Shown: piece after piece, positions 9,088 to 17,685 of the stretch | How the letters are laid out: every line of letters begins with the position of its first letter | Numbering within the stretch: the stretch's first letter is position 1 | DNA from: Butyrivibrio sp. | GTDB taxonomy: Bacteria; Bacillota; Clostridia; Lachnospirales; Lachnospiraceae | Direction: 5' to 3' | Length of the DNA stretch: 64,000 bases | NCBI GenBank assembly: GCA_023664865.1 | Contig: JAMPEU010000006.1 | Coordinates: forward strand, 62,001 to 126,000 | The notes under the pieces: model-generated | Databases searched by the model: none | Told to the model about the DNA's origin: nothing | The model's input: the letters and a program-made list of their open reading frames with translations, nothing else | Translations under genes and position numbers: made by a program

Positions 9088-10302
9088 ATGATTGAAAGTG
9101 TAAGTGCATATGAGACAGTATTGCAAAAGATAGATATTTATATGCAGAAATATATAATTCCATATTTTAACCCTTCTAAAATATATTGGTGGTTTTCTTT
9201 ATCTGGAGGAAAAGACAGCTTTGTTATGGCGCACGGTATGAATGAATGGTATAGTCGGAACAATTTTTCCTTTCATGCTGAAGGCTTTTGCGTAAGCCAA
9301 TGGAATAAAAATGTCCAGTATTCATTGCTGCAAAAACAAATAACCTGGATGCCAGTTACAATAATTGACGGTGTTGATTTGTCAAGAAATACAATCAACT
9401 ATACATTTGGAGACCAGGCACCTTGCCACGATTGTTCATTAATACGAAAAAATATGGGTGATTTTTATATTAAGGATAACTATAAAGATGGATATATAAA
9501 TATTATTGCCAGGGGGATACATCTGTCAGATATGGCAATTAGTTATTTGTGGCGGGTATTTTGGGATATTGATGTTGAATCCTTTACAAGAAGATTGGAA
9601 AAAGGAAATCCATTAGTAAAGCTTAATACGCAGCCGATTGTTTATCTTGCGAAACCTTTGTGTTTTGTTCGAGAGTATGAAACCCAGGAATATGCAAATC
9701 AATTAAAGTTTCATCCGATTTGCTGTGGTTGTCCTGCCTGCAGATATCCTTCAAGACGTGATATTGTAGAGGAATCGTTGAAGCAGTTATTTTCATCTGT
9801 AAAATGGGAGTTTGAGGTTTATGGAATTAATGATTACTTAAAATTAATTGGAGATAATGCTCCTATAGAGGAGATATCGCTTTCCGGTTTGGAAATTAAA
9901 AGGGCTCATTTACCTGTTGAATTCTTTGACTATATGGTAAACCAATTCAAAAATGAATGTTTTTATGATTTTTCAAAGTCCATGTATTTTTTAGATGATG
10001 TTGGTGCGAATTACCTGACGAAATACAAAAAATTTAATCTTGATAAAATAATCAGTCCCAAACTTTGTTCTGATATTCCATTAACTTTTCCTGAAAAGTC
10101 AATGATAGCAACGGTGGGACCGTTGTGGGGGAGTATAGGATATCAGAATAAGTCAATGCGAAACAAATTATTGAAATTACAAACGGAAATATATCATATT
10201 CAAATAGATTGTTTGTGGTCTCAGGTAATTCCAATGCTAAGAGATTTTTACTCACATACCTTTAATGCTTTAACTACTTGCTATGTATGTAATATTAATT
10301 AA
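9088..10302 (+). CDS. PP-loop ATP pyrophosphatase superfamily protein (PAPS reductase/TtcA-like)
   Basis: 404 residues, ATG after GGAAGAGG. The PP-loop SGGKDS is at residues 39-44, so it should adenylate a substrate and release pyrophosphate. Two cysteine pairs follow: PCHDC near residue 112, and CCGCPAC with PSRRD near 212-222. These resemble the Fe-S or zinc ligands of tRNA-thiolation and PAPS-reductase-like enzymes. The last 150 residues have no motif I recognise. It stands in an accessory island behind a phosphoesterase remnant. PP-loop proteins of this kind occur in defence systems (DndC, QatC), but no partner here identifies such a system. Confidence 0.75.
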   Translation: MIESVSAYETVLQKIDIYMQKYIIPYFNPSKIYWWFSLSGGKDSFVMAHGMNEWYSRNNFSFHAEGFCVSQWNKNVQYSLLQKQITWMPVTIIDGVDLSRNTINYTFGDQAPCHDCSLIRKNMGDFYIKDNYKDGYINIIARGIHLSDMAISYLWRVFWDIDVESFTRRLEKGNPLVKLNTQPIVYLAKPLCFVREYETQEYANQLKFHPICCGCPACRYPSRRDIVEESLKQLFSSVKWEFEVYGINDYLKLIGDNAPIEEISLSGLEIKRAHLPVEFFDYMVNQFKNECFYDFSKSMYFLDDVGANYLTKYKKFNLDKIISPKLCSDIPLTFPEKSMIATVGPLWGSIGYQNKSMRNKLLKLQTEIYHIQIDCLWSQVIPMLRDFYSHTFNALTTCYVCNIN

Positions 10303-10336
10303 CAATCTCGATAACAAAAGGCGGAGAAACTTTAAA

Positions 10337-11362
10337 ATGAGCGCTAATAAAAAAAGAAAATACAATGATATAAAGAAAATAAAGAAAATGAAGAAAATAA
10401 AGAAAATGAAGAAAATGTATGACAATGCCCATACATTTTTAATTCCTATATTACTAACACTATTAATTGAATTCTTTAAATATTTAGGCAAGTGTATGCT
10501 AAATATAGGGAATGAAACAGTAAACACTTTAGGAGAAGCATTCCCCTTAATGAAGACTATATGTTTTATAATGTTTGCAATTCTTTTCTACATTTCCTAT
10601 GTTTTTGTAATACGTGTAGATACTTGGATGCATGATAAAATATTTAACAATCCAGATGAAGAAAAGTATATGAAAGATACATTTCTTCGCTTGAAGGATT
10701 TTGGCGGTAAACGTCAGAAATGTTTCAGAACGGATTCTATCTCGGGAGATTCTGTTGATGCATATGTTGCATTTCTTGTTGAAACGCATAAAAAAAGTAT
10801 TGATTTGTTAGTGTCTACATGCCGGGAATTTTTTTATGAGTCATTTTCAGAAAAAGGAAATTTAGTTAATGAAATTGGATTCGAAGTATCCTTTATGTCT
10901 AAATCGTTTAAGGATGATAAAATAACTATTGTTTCATCATCTAATAATAAAGAGCGAACACCGCCAAGTATGTTGAATCGGGAGTCAAACCCTGATATAT
11001 ATGACAATACCGAAACAGGAAAACTGTATCAGCGTTATGCTGACAGCCCATCTGGGAATCTTGCTATACATATAGTAGAAGATTGCTCAACACAAGATGA
11101 ATTTACTGCTTTGTATGAAGGTGAAATAGATACTATAAAGTCAATGGCTATTCTTCCAATTCTTTCACCGCAGAATGAGTTGTTAGGCACTTTGGTCGTT
11201 TGTGTTAATCAAAGCAATTTCTTTAAAAAGAAGGATGAGCATTTTTGGAATGAACTATTAGAAATTTACTCTGTTGAATTAGGATATCACTATTTGGCTT
11301 TAAAATATTGTATAAATCATAATGGTAACACATTATCGGAAAGTCTTAAAAAGCCTTTTTAA
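10337..11362 (+). CDS. Membrane-anchored protein with a C-terminal GAF-like domain
   Basis: About 341 residues. I chose the ATG at 10337 because AGGCGGAG lies about 11 bases before it; an upstream ATG at 10283 overlaps the previous gene. A very basic N-terminus (Lys-rich triplet repeat) is followed by two hydrophobic helices (about residues 37-60 and 75-100) and a soluble domain. The end of that domain has a GAF-like pattern: SMAILPILSPQNELLGTLVV, then FFKKKDEHFWNELLEI. GAF folds bind small ligands or cyclic nucleotides. The arrangement suggests a membrane sensor or effector, perhaps paired with the PP-loop gene upstream. Confidence 0.6.
   Translation: MSANKKRKYNDIKKIKKMKKIKKMKKMYDNAHTFLIPILLTLLIEFFKYLGKCMLNIGNETVNTLGEAFPLMKTICFIMFAILFYISYVFVIRVDTWMHDKIFNNPDEEKYMKDTFLRLKDFGGKRQKCFRTDSISGDSVDAYVAFLVETHKKSIDLLVSTCREFFYESFSEKGNLVNEIGFEVSFMSKSFKDDKITIVSSSNNKERTPPSMLNRESNPDIYDNTETGKLYQRYADSPSGNLAIHIVEDCSTQDEFTALYEGEIDTIKSMAILPILSPQNELLGTLVVCVNQSNFFKKKDEHFWNELLEIYSVELGYHYLALKYCINHNGNTLSESLKKPF
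10372..10416 (+). repeat. Tandem 9-bp repeat, five units, coding for (Lys-Lys-Ile/Met)
   Basis: Five head-to-tail copies of RAAGAAAAT. They encode a run of Lys-Lys-Ile and Lys-Lys-Met triplets just before the first membrane helix. The unit length is a multiple of three, so copy changes would alter length but not frame. Confidence 0.8.
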
Positions 11363-11428
11363 AAAATAATTATAGAGACGAGATAGTTCTGCTTGTAAGA
11401 GAAATAGGCTTTCTATCTAAAGAAAAAA

Positions 11429-11466
11429 GCCGGTTTCCATATTCTGCAGAGAAACTGGAAACCGGC
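11429..11466 (-). terminator. Rho-independent terminator of the SAH/MTA deaminase gene
   Basis: Perfect 11-bp stem GCCGGTTTCCA (11429-11439) and TGGAAACCGGC (11456-11466). Read on the minus strand it is followed by TTTTTTC. It lies 25 bases beyond the stop codon of the minus-strand gene. Confidence 0.9.
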
Positions 11467-11491
11467 AGCATGGATCAGGTTTACAGACTCT

Positions 11492-12793
11492 TTAGTACAC
11501 CTTCTTATCCAGCCCCATACGGACAATAATTTCATTTATTTTCTTATATACAAGCCCTTCATCGATTGTCAGTAGCTTACGGTTCTCCATCGTAAGCTGT
11601 CCGTTTATGATAACTGTGTCTACTTCCGAGCCGTTTGCGGAATAGCAGAGTCCGGCAAGCAGATTGTTTCTCGGAGTCAGGGATGGACTGTTTAAGTTGA
11701 GAATTGCCAAATCCGCCTTTTTGCCGACTTCGATAGAGCCGATTTCTTTTTCTGCGCCCAGCGCTTTTGCACCGTTTATTGTTGCAATGCGGAAACCTTC
11801 TTTAGCGCTTATGCACTGCGGGGTTTTAGCGGTTCCCTTATGAATCAGAGTAAGCAGACTCAGTTCATGGAACATGTTAAGGCAGTTATTGCTTGCCGCG
11901 CCGTCTGTGCCCAGGCATACATTGACGCCTTTATCCAGCATTTTGGCAATCGGCGCAAAACCGTTACCCAGCTTCATATTGCTTGCAGGATTGGTAACTA
12001 CGCTGACATTGTGCGCCTTTAAAATATCGATATCTTTATCCGTCACCTGAACGCAGTGCGCTGCAATCGCAGGAACATCAAAGATTCCGGTCCTTTCCGC
12101 AAGTTCTATCGGGGTACAGCCGTACTTTTCCTGAATTTGTTCAATTTCGCTGACGCTTTCCGACAAGTGGATATGTATTCCCATGTGGTTCTTTTTTGCC
12201 TCATTAGAAACAATCTTAAGAAACTCGTCATCGCAGGTATAGGGGGCGTGAGGACCGAGTAGGAAGCTTAGCCTGTCGCAGTCTTTTGCCGCGTCGCGTT
12301 CTTCATATGCCTGACGCAGGCGCATCTGTCCGCCTTCGTCATTGCCGTTTCCGACTAAGCCGCGGCAGATAAATGCGCGCATGCCGGATTCTTTGACGGC
12401 GCGCGTAGTCTGGTGGATGTTCATCTGCATATCGTTAAAGCAGGTAGTTCCGCTTTTCATCATCTCGATTATCGCGAGATTCGCGCCCCAGTATGTATCC
12501 TCATCGGTCATTTGCTGCTCAATCGGATCTATAGTGCCGAAGAGCCAGTCCATAAAAGATAAATCGTCAGCGACATTTCTCATAAAAGACATATAAGAAT
12601 GGGTATGGCAGTTAATAAGACCGGGGATAACAAGCTTATCCGTTCCGTCGATTACCTTATCTTCTTTAAATCCGGTCGGCATCTGCCCGATTCCTGTGAT
12701 TCTGTCATTTTCAATATAAATACTGGTTTTCTTAATGATGTCTTCATCGCCCTGCGGAATAACAGCCAGAGCATTCTTAATTACGATTCCCAT
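11492..12793 (-). CDS. mtaD: S-adenosylhomocysteine / 5'-methylthioadenosine deaminase family amidohydrolase
   Basis: Zinc amidohydrolase of about 433 residues. The start at 12793 (MGIVIKN) follows AGGAGGATT; an earlier in-frame ATG at 12811 would lie upstream of that site. Metal ligands are visible in order: CHTHSYMSF (HxH), GPHAPY, HIHLSE, AAHCV and LGTDGAASNN. The MtaD/DadD branch deaminates SAH, MTA or 5'-deoxyadenosine to the inosyl forms. An SAH hydrolase gene lies about 8 kb away on the other strand, so SAH might be cleared directly or after deamination. The exact substrate cannot be read from sequence. Confidence 0.88.
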   Translation of the reverse strand: MGIVIKNALAVIPQGDEDIIKKTSIYIENDRITGIGQMPTGFKEDKVIDGTDKLVIPGLINCHTHSYMSFMRNVADDLSFMDWLFGTIDPIEQQMTDEDTYWGANLAIIEMMKSGTTCFNDMQMNIHQTTRAVKESGMRAFICRGLVGNGNDEGGQMRLRQAYEERDAAKDCDRLSFLLGPHAPYTCDDEFLKIVSNEAKKNHMGIHIHLSESVSEIEQIQEKYGCTPIELAERTGIFDVPAIAAHCVQVTDKDIDILKAHNVSVVTNPASNMKLGNGFAPIAKMLDKGVNVCLGTDGAASNNCLNMFHELSLLTLIHKGTAKTPQCISAKEGFRIATINGAKALGAEKEIGSIEVGKKADLAILNLNSPSLTPRNNLLAGLCYSANGSEVDTVIINGQLTMENRKLLTIDEGLVYKKINEIIVRMGLDKKVY

Positions 12794-12838
12794 AAATAAT
12801 CCTCCTATCACAACACAGTTGTATCTATGTTTGTCTTT

Positions 12839-13798
12839 TTATAAGTTTACGACATTCCTGTCTTCGCCGCGCAGGAAGGCTTCAATATTTTTCACAACTT
12901 CCTCAATGAGCCTGGTCCTTGCTTCTACGCTCGCCCAGGACATATGGGGCGTGATAATCAGTTTAGTGCTGTCTTTAATCTGGCTTAAAGGATTGGAATA
13001 TTCCATCGGTTCTTTTTCCAATACGTCCAGTCCGGCAGCCGCGATTGTGCCGTCCGAAAGAGCCTGGTATAAATCCTGCGTATTTACGACAGGTCCTCTT
13101 GCCACATTAATAAGGATTGCAGTTTTTTTCATTTTACTAAACGTATCTTTATTAATCAGGTTTCTCGTCCTATCGCTGAGCGGGCAGTGGAGCGATAGGA
13201 TATCGGACCTGCCCAGCAAGGAGTCGAGTTCTACTCGTTCGTATTCAGTACAAGTGCTTTTGCCTGATGCGGAATAAAAAATAACATTGCAGCCAAAGGT
13301 TTTCGCTAACAACGCTACCCTGTGTCCGATGTTGCCCATGCCGACGATGCCCCATGTCTTACCTTCAAGTTCGTTAAAAGCCCTGTCAAAATTGGAAAAA
13401 AATGATTGTGCGCTGTAAGCCCCCGATTTTACATAATCATCATAATGTGCAAGGTTTTCCGACAGTGCCAGCGCCAGCAGGAGCGTGTGCTGCGCGACCG
13501 CAGACGTACAGTAATTAACGACATTGGCAACCTTGATGCCTCTGGATTTGCAGTATGCTAAATCCACGTTATCATATCCTGTTGCAAACAGGCAGATAAG
13601 TTTTACGTTTGGCGCGTCCTTCAAGGTGCTTTCATTCATTGGAGCTTTGTTGGCAATGATGATATCGACGTCTTTTACCCTTTCTGCAGTATTTTCGGCT
13701 GACGTATTGGCATAATATGTAACTTCGCCAAATTTCTCAAAGGCTGATACGTCAATATCCGTGCCTGCGCTGTTTCGTTCCAAAACTACCAGTTTCAT
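12839..13798 (-). CDS. D-2-hydroxyacid dehydrogenase (glycerate/hydroxypyruvate reductase type)
   Basis: 319 residues, ATG after GGGGGAG. It has the NAD-binding GMGNIGHR and the catalytic trio of the family: Arg in NVARGPVV, Glu in LDVLEKEP and His in ITPHMSW. It reduces 2-ketoacids such as hydroxypyruvate, or runs in reverse, in the cytoplasm. It lies between the deaminase and ogt genes on the same strand, but the spacing does not prove an operon. The short segment after the Rossmann motif lacks the arginine-rich stretch expected for clear NADP preference. Confidence 0.88.
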   Translation of the reverse strand: MKLVVLERNSAGTDIDVSAFEKFGEVTYYANTSAENTAERVKDVDIIIANKAPMNESTLKDAPNVKLICLFATGYDNVDLAYCKSRGIKVANVVNYCTSAVAQHTLLLALALSENLAHYDDYVKSGAYSAQSFFSNFDRAFNELEGKTWGIVGMGNIGHRVALLAKTFGCNVIFYSASGKSTCTEYERVELDSLLGRSDILSLHCPLSDRTRNLINKDTFSKMKKTAILINVARGPVVNTQDLYQALSDGTIAAAGLDVLEKEPMEYSNPLSQIKDSTKLIITPHMSWASVEARTRLIEEVVKNIEAFLRGEDRNVVNL

Positions 13799-13876
13799 TT
13801 AATCTCCCCCAATCAATACAGATATGGCTATATGCCTGATAATAAATAGTATACAATATGCCAAAGCAGATGTCCA

Positions 13877-14410
13877 CTATGGTGCAGTACTCTTCTTTGG
13901 AATAAAAAATGTGTCCTTATATCCTTTCTCCATCTTTAAGAGTGCAATTTTTTTGTCAATGCCGCCGGCATATCCTGTAAGGCTTCCGTTTGCACCGACT
14001 ACCCTATGGCAGGGGACGATAATGGATATTTCATTATGCGCTACTGCACCGCCAACGGCTTGCGCTGACATTCTTGCAAGTCCTTTTTCTTTCGCAAGCT
14101 GCTTAGCAATAGCGCCATAAGTGGTTGTCTGCCCGTAGGGGATTTGATAAAGAATTTCCCAGACTTTATTTTGAAATGTGCTGCCCGTAAAATGGAGCGG
14201 CAGTTTAAAATTCGGTTCATTTCCTGAAAAATATATATCAAGCCACTTCTTTGCCTGCTCAAATATAGGAAGTTCTTTTTCTTCGTTTTCCTTATCAAGA
14301 TAGAGGGCAAAGTATTTCTGCCCCTCGAACCATAACCCGGTCAGACCGAGTTCGTCTGCTGCAAGCATAATGCCACCAAGCGGAGACTCGTATTTGCTCG
14401 TATATTGCAT
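13877..14410 (-). CDS. ogt: Methylated-DNA--protein-cysteine methyltransferase
   Basis: 177 residues from the ATG at 14410, preceded by GCGAGGAAC. A GTG eight codons earlier is less likely. It removes alkyl groups from O6 of guanine by irreversible transfer to its own cysteine. The active site IVPCHRVVGANG is present, followed by LTGYAGG and KIALLKMEK as in Ogt/MGMT proteins. The DNA-binding arginine region is VGGAVAHNE...; no Ada-type N-terminal domain is present, so this is the stand-alone repair enzyme. Confidence 0.93.
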   Translation of the reverse strand: MQYTSKYESPLGGIMLAADELGLTGLWFEGQKYFALYLDKENEEKELPIFEQAKKWLDIYFSGNEPNFKLPLHFTGSTFQNKVWEILYQIPYGQTTTYGAIAKQLAKEKGLARMSAQAVGGAVAHNEISIIVPCHRVVGANGSLTGYAGGIDKKIALLKMEKGYKDTFFIPKKSTAP

Positions 14411-14447
14411 TTTAGTTCCTCGCAAAACTTTCACTGAATTTTATAAT

Positions 14448-14477
14448 AGGGTATGCCAGACCGTTCCGACATACCCT
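14448..14477. terminator. Hairpin between reverse rubrerythrin and ogt
   Basis: Perfect 8-bp stem AGGGTATG (14448-14455) and CATACCCT (14470-14477). It lies about 40 bases past the rubrerythrin stop on the minus strand. The following bases are AT-rich (ATTATAAAATT) without a strong T-run. It is probably a weak terminator or processing hairpin. Confidence 0.5.
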
Positions 14478-14514
14478 TAAAATTTTAAATCACTTGATTT
14501 TACAATACTTTTAA

Positions 14515-15054
14515 TTAACCAAAGTATCTCTTAAGAAGTCCTTCAAATGCCTTGCCGTGTCTCGCCTCATCCCTTGCCATCTCATGAACTGTGTCATGGA
14601 TTGCATCCAGATTAGCGGCTTTAGCGCGTTTTGCAAGGTCGAACTTGCCTGCCGTAGCGCCGTTCTCAGCTTCTACTCTCATTTCAAGGTTCTTCTTGGT
14701 AGAGTCTGTTACGACTTCACCGAGTAATTCTGCAAATTTAGCGGCATGCTCCGCCTCTTCATAAGCAGCCTTCTCCCAGTACAGACCGATTTCAGGATAG
14801 CCTTCTCTATGAGCGACTCTTGCCATAGCAAGATACATACCTACTTCGGTACATTCTCCCGTGAAGTTTGCGCGTAAATCAGCCATAATGTCTTCACTCG
14901 CACCCTGAGCAACTCCTACCACATGCTCAGCAGCCCATGTTTTGCCTTCTTCCTGTGCGGAAAATTTGGAAGCCGGCGCATTGCACTGGGGACACTTATC
15001 CGGCGCTGAATCTCCTTCGTGAACATAACCACATACCTGACATACAAATTTCAT
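14515..15054 (-). CDS. Reverse rubrerythrin (N-terminal rubredoxin plus ferritin-like diiron domain)
   Basis: 179 residues. The first 35 form a rubredoxin iron site ([10 protein letters not shown] and CPQCNAP). The rest is a four-helix ferritin-like domain with the glutamate and histidine ligands of the diiron centre ([34 protein letters not shown]). In ordinary rubrerythrins the rubredoxin domain is C-terminal; this swapped order is the clostridial form that detoxifies peroxide and oxygen in strict anaerobes. A near-consensus promoter lies upstream, consistent with high expression. Confidence 0.93.
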   Translation of the reverse strand: MKFVCQVCGYVHEGDSAPDKCPQCNAPASKFSAQEEGKTWAAEHVVGVAQGASEDIMADLRANFTGECTEVGMYLAMARVAHREGYPEIGLYWEKAAYEEAEHAAKFAELLGEVVTDSTKKNLEMRVEAENGATAGKFDLAKRAKAANLDAIHDTVHEMARDEARHGKAFEGLLKRYFG

Positions 15055-15129
15055 AATGATTCTCTCCTTTACTTGATATATTTTATGGTTATAGCAGACT
15101 AAGCTGCTGATTGAACCCTTTCGGCTAAA

Positions 15130-15158
15130 ATTATAAGCATAGAGAAAACGAATGTCAA
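15130..15158 (-). promoter_or_regulatory. Sigma-A type promoter for reverse rubrerythrin
   Basis: On the minus strand: TTGACA (15158-15153), 17-bp spacer, TATAAT (15135-15130). Both hexamers match consensus. It lies about 75 bases before the start codon. Confidence 0.88.
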
Positions 15159-15259
15159 TAGAAATATCAAGCGAAACGATATAAAACTAATAAAGTAAAA
15201 AAATTTACAAATTTTTAATAAGATTTATGAGTTGGTTTATTTTTATTATGCAGAATTAC

Positions 15260-15268
15260 TGTTATAAT
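15260..15268 (+). promoter_or_regulatory. Probable extended -10 promoter for the two-component system
   Basis: TGTTATAAT combines a TGn extension with a consensus TATAAT. No good -35 hexamer is visible at 17 bp. It lies about 70 bases before the kinase gene. Confidence 0.55.
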
Positions 15269-15336
15269 ATAAAAAGAAAGTAATTGTCAAAGTATTTTAA
15301 CAGGCAATGACAATGCTTACGGAAGGGATGATTTGT

Positions 15337-16812
15337 TTGAAGTTCAAAACGCGGTTACTGGTTACTTCCATTTTTATAATTGTGGCGCCGCTTTTAATGA
15401 CCGCAATCGCTTTTATGGGAATCGGCATCTATATGGCGAACTCAGGACCGGAATTTGAGGCTTCCGAGCAGAATTACACATCTTTTTCATACACGCTTGA
15501 AAATTATAATGAAATTACGGAAGAAATCATTCTTGCAGCGAAAGAGCGGATTAATGCAGATTCTTCTATAATAGAAGATGCGGAATATCTTAGGGAAATG
15601 AATAAGAAGCTGGCGAGCATTTCTTCTTATGTGATTGTCAGAAAAGGCGAAGACATATATTATGCCGGAAATGAAAACGCTGCCAATAAGATATTTAGCA
15701 AGCTCCCCGAATATGGAAGCGATATGCCCGATACGGCGAGGGGCTATTATTATCATGATATGCGGAAACTGGTAAAGCAGCTTGATTTTGTTTTTGACGA
15801 TGGCGCTGCGGGCAGCCTTTTTATTATCACAAGGGTAAGCACGCTGATTTCGCAGAAAGTGCTGGTAGATATGGTGCTGGCTTTCGTGTTGATATTGATT
15901 TTTACCAGCTTGTTCCTGACGCAATGGCTGCAAAAAGGAGTGTTTACTCCGGTCAATCAGTTAAATACGGCGATGCAGAATATCGCGGAAGGTAATCTTG
16001 AATACCGTCTTGAGAGCGATGGAAAAGGTGAAATCGGAGAACTGTATAGGAATTATGAAGATATGCGGCTTCGGTTAAAAGAGTCCACAGATGAAAAAAT
16101 CGAGCATGAAAAACAGAACAGGGAGCTTATAAGCAATATATCCCATGATTTGAAGACGCCTATCACAGCCGTAAAAGGATATGTGGAGGGTATAATGGAC
16201 GGCGTGGCGGATACGCCGGAGAAGATGGATAAGTATATCAAGACCATATATAATAAAGCGAATGATATGGACAGGCTGATTAATGAACTGACCATTTATT
16301 CCGGTATAGATAACAATAGGATTCCGTATGATTTCCACAGGATTAATGTGGCGGAGTATTTCGGCGACTGCGTGGAAGAGGTCGGGCTGGATTTGGAGTC
16401 CAAGAATATCACGCTTAACTATGAAGACCTGGTATCGCCTGATACGCAGATAATCGCAGATCCTGAGCAGCTAAAGCGGGTTATCAATAACATAATAAAT
16501 AACAGCGTAAAATATCTGGGGAAGGAAAAAGGCGTAATCGATATCCGTATTTTGGACGAGGTAGACTCCATACGGGTTGAAATAGAAGACAACGGAAAGG
16601 GCATTTCGGCGAAGGACTTACCGAATATTTTCGAACGGTTTTACCGGACGGATGCTTCCAGAAATTCGACGCAGGGCGGAAGCGGAATAGGGCTTTCCAT
16701 CGTCAAGAAAATTATCGAAGACCACGGCGGCTATATATGGGCGACCAGTAAAGAAGCGGAAGGCACATGTATGCACTTTGTAATAAGAAAATATATAGCG
16801 CCTGAACAATAA
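15337..16812 (+). CDS. Sensor histidine kinase with HAMP domain
   Basis: About 491 residues. I prefer the TTG at 15337, nine bases after GGAAGGG, because it gives the usual short basic lead (KFKTRLL) before the first membrane helix. ATGs at 15307, 15313 and 15328 lack a good ribosome site. Order: membrane helix, extracytoplasmic sensor of about 130 residues, second helix (near 180-205), HAMP, HisKA (SNISHDLKTPITAVKGY), HATPase (NNIINNSVKY, DNGKGI, GGSGIGLSIVKKI). It should phosphorylate the response regulator encoded 21 bases downstream. The signal is unknown. Confidence 0.92.
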   Translation: MKFKTRLLVTSIFIIVAPLLMTAIAFMGIGIYMANSGPEFEASEQNYTSFSYTLENYNEITEEIILAAKERINADSSIIEDAEYLREMNKKLASISSYVIVRKGEDIYYAGNENAANKIFSKLPEYGSDMPDTARGYYYHDMRKLVKQLDFVFDDGAAGSLFIITRVSTLISQKVLVDMVLAFVLILIFTSLFLTQWLQKGVFTPVNQLNTAMQNIAEGNLEYRLESDGKGEIGELYRNYEDMRLRLKESTDEKIEHEKQNRELISNISHDLKTPITAVKGYVEGIMDGVADTPEKMDKYIKTIYNKANDMDRLINELTIYSGIDNNRIPYDFHRINVAEYFGDCVEEVGLDLESKNITLNYEDLVSPDTQIIADPEQLKRVINNIINNSVKYLGKEKGVIDIRILDEVDSIRVEIEDNGKGISAKDLPNIFERFYRTDASRNSTQGGSGIGLSIVKKIIEDHGGYIWATSKEAEGTCMHFVIRKYIAPEQ

Positions 16813-16833
16813 AAGAAAGGGGTAGATGGTAAA

Positions 16834-17523
16834 ATGGGCAGAATTTTAATTATTGAAGATGAGGAAGCGATTGCGGATTTGGAGAAGGATTATCTGGAAC
16901 TGAGCGACTTTGAAGTTATAATTGAGAATACGGGAGACGCAGGGCTTGCCAAAGCGATGTCTGAGGACTTCGACTTAGTGATTTTAGACTTGATGCTGCC
17001 GGGGATGGATGGGTTTGAGGTATGTAAAAATATCAGGGAAGAAAAAAACATACCTATAATAATGGTGTCCGCTAAAAAAGACGATATTGATAAAATAAGA
17101 GGGCTTGGATTGGGAGCCGACGACTATATGACGAAGCCTTTCAGCCCTTCTGAGCTTGTGGCAAGGGTTAAGGCACATATGTCGCGGTATGACAGATTGG
17201 TAGGAAGCAATCAGAAGCTTAACGATATCATTGAGATAAGGGGGCTGAAAATTGACAAAACGGCAAGGCGTGTTTATTTAAACGGTGAGGAGAAAATTTT
17301 TACGACCAAAGAATTTGACCTTCTTACATTCCTTGCGGAGAATCCTAACCATGTATACACAAAGGAAGAACTTTTCAGGGAAATATGGGACATGGATTCT
17401 ATCGGGGATATCGCTACAGTAACAGTGCATATTAAGAAAATCCGTGAGAAAATTGAATTTGATACCACTAAGCCGCAATATATAGAGACCATCTGGGGAG
17501 TAGGGTATAGGTTCAAAATTTAA
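16834..17523 (+). CDS. OmpR/PhoB-family response regulator
   Basis: 229 residues. The receiver domain (about 1-115) has the acidic pair near IIEDEEAI, the phospho-acceptor Asp in VILDLMLPGMDG, and the Lys in TKPFSPSEL. The C-terminal winged helix (about 130-229) ends in the typical TVHIKKIREKIE and WGVGYRFKI. It follows the kinase gene closely, with a good GAAAGGGG site, so the two form a cognate pair. Target genes are not evident. A structured repeat element follows at 17571. Confidence 0.95.
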   Translation: MGRILIIEDEEAIADLEKDYLELSDFEVIIENTGDAGLAKAMSEDFDLVILDLMLPGMDGFEVCKNIREEKNIPIIMVSAKKDDIDKIRGLGLGADDYMTKPFSPSELVARVKAHMSRYDRLVGSNQKLNDIIEIRGLKIDKTARRVYLNGEEKIFTTKEFDLLTFLAENPNHVYTKEELFREIWDMDSIGDIATVTVHIKKIREKIEFDTTKPQYIETIWGVGYRFKI

Positions 17524-17570
17524 AAAGTTTGTATAAATCTCTCATATTAATCAAAAATATATATAGGCGT

Positions 17571-17654
17571 AGTTTAATCAATATGAACAAAAACGGAGCT
17601 CCAATGCCTGAAAAGCGGTAAGTCGCTCCTTATTTTGTTCATGTTGATTAAACT
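17571..17654 (-). repeat. Covarying hairpin element, copy 1
   Basis: 84-bp imperfect palindrome. In the orientation of the other copies it lies on the minus strand. The outer arms (AGTTTAATCA at 17571 with the complementary TGATTAAACT ending at 17654) enclose an inner GGAGC/GCTCC stem and a core at 17600-17624 read as GACTTACCGCTT, a pyrimidine, then TCAGGCATTGGA. It lies between the response regulator and ytvI-like genes and is antisense to both. Confidence 0.88.
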
Positions 17655-17685
17655 TATAACAAGTAATATATATGGGAGAGACAAT

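Noticed and set aside
12735-13277. A 180-codon open frame on the plus strand opposite the deaminase and dehydrogenase genes
   Set aside because: It is antisense to two genes with complete catalytic motifs, has no ribosome site, and its composition looks like a shadow frame.
15487-15933. Long minus-strand frames opposite the histidine kinase gene
   Set aside because: They overlap a complete kinase with all motifs and have no ribosome site; shadow frames.
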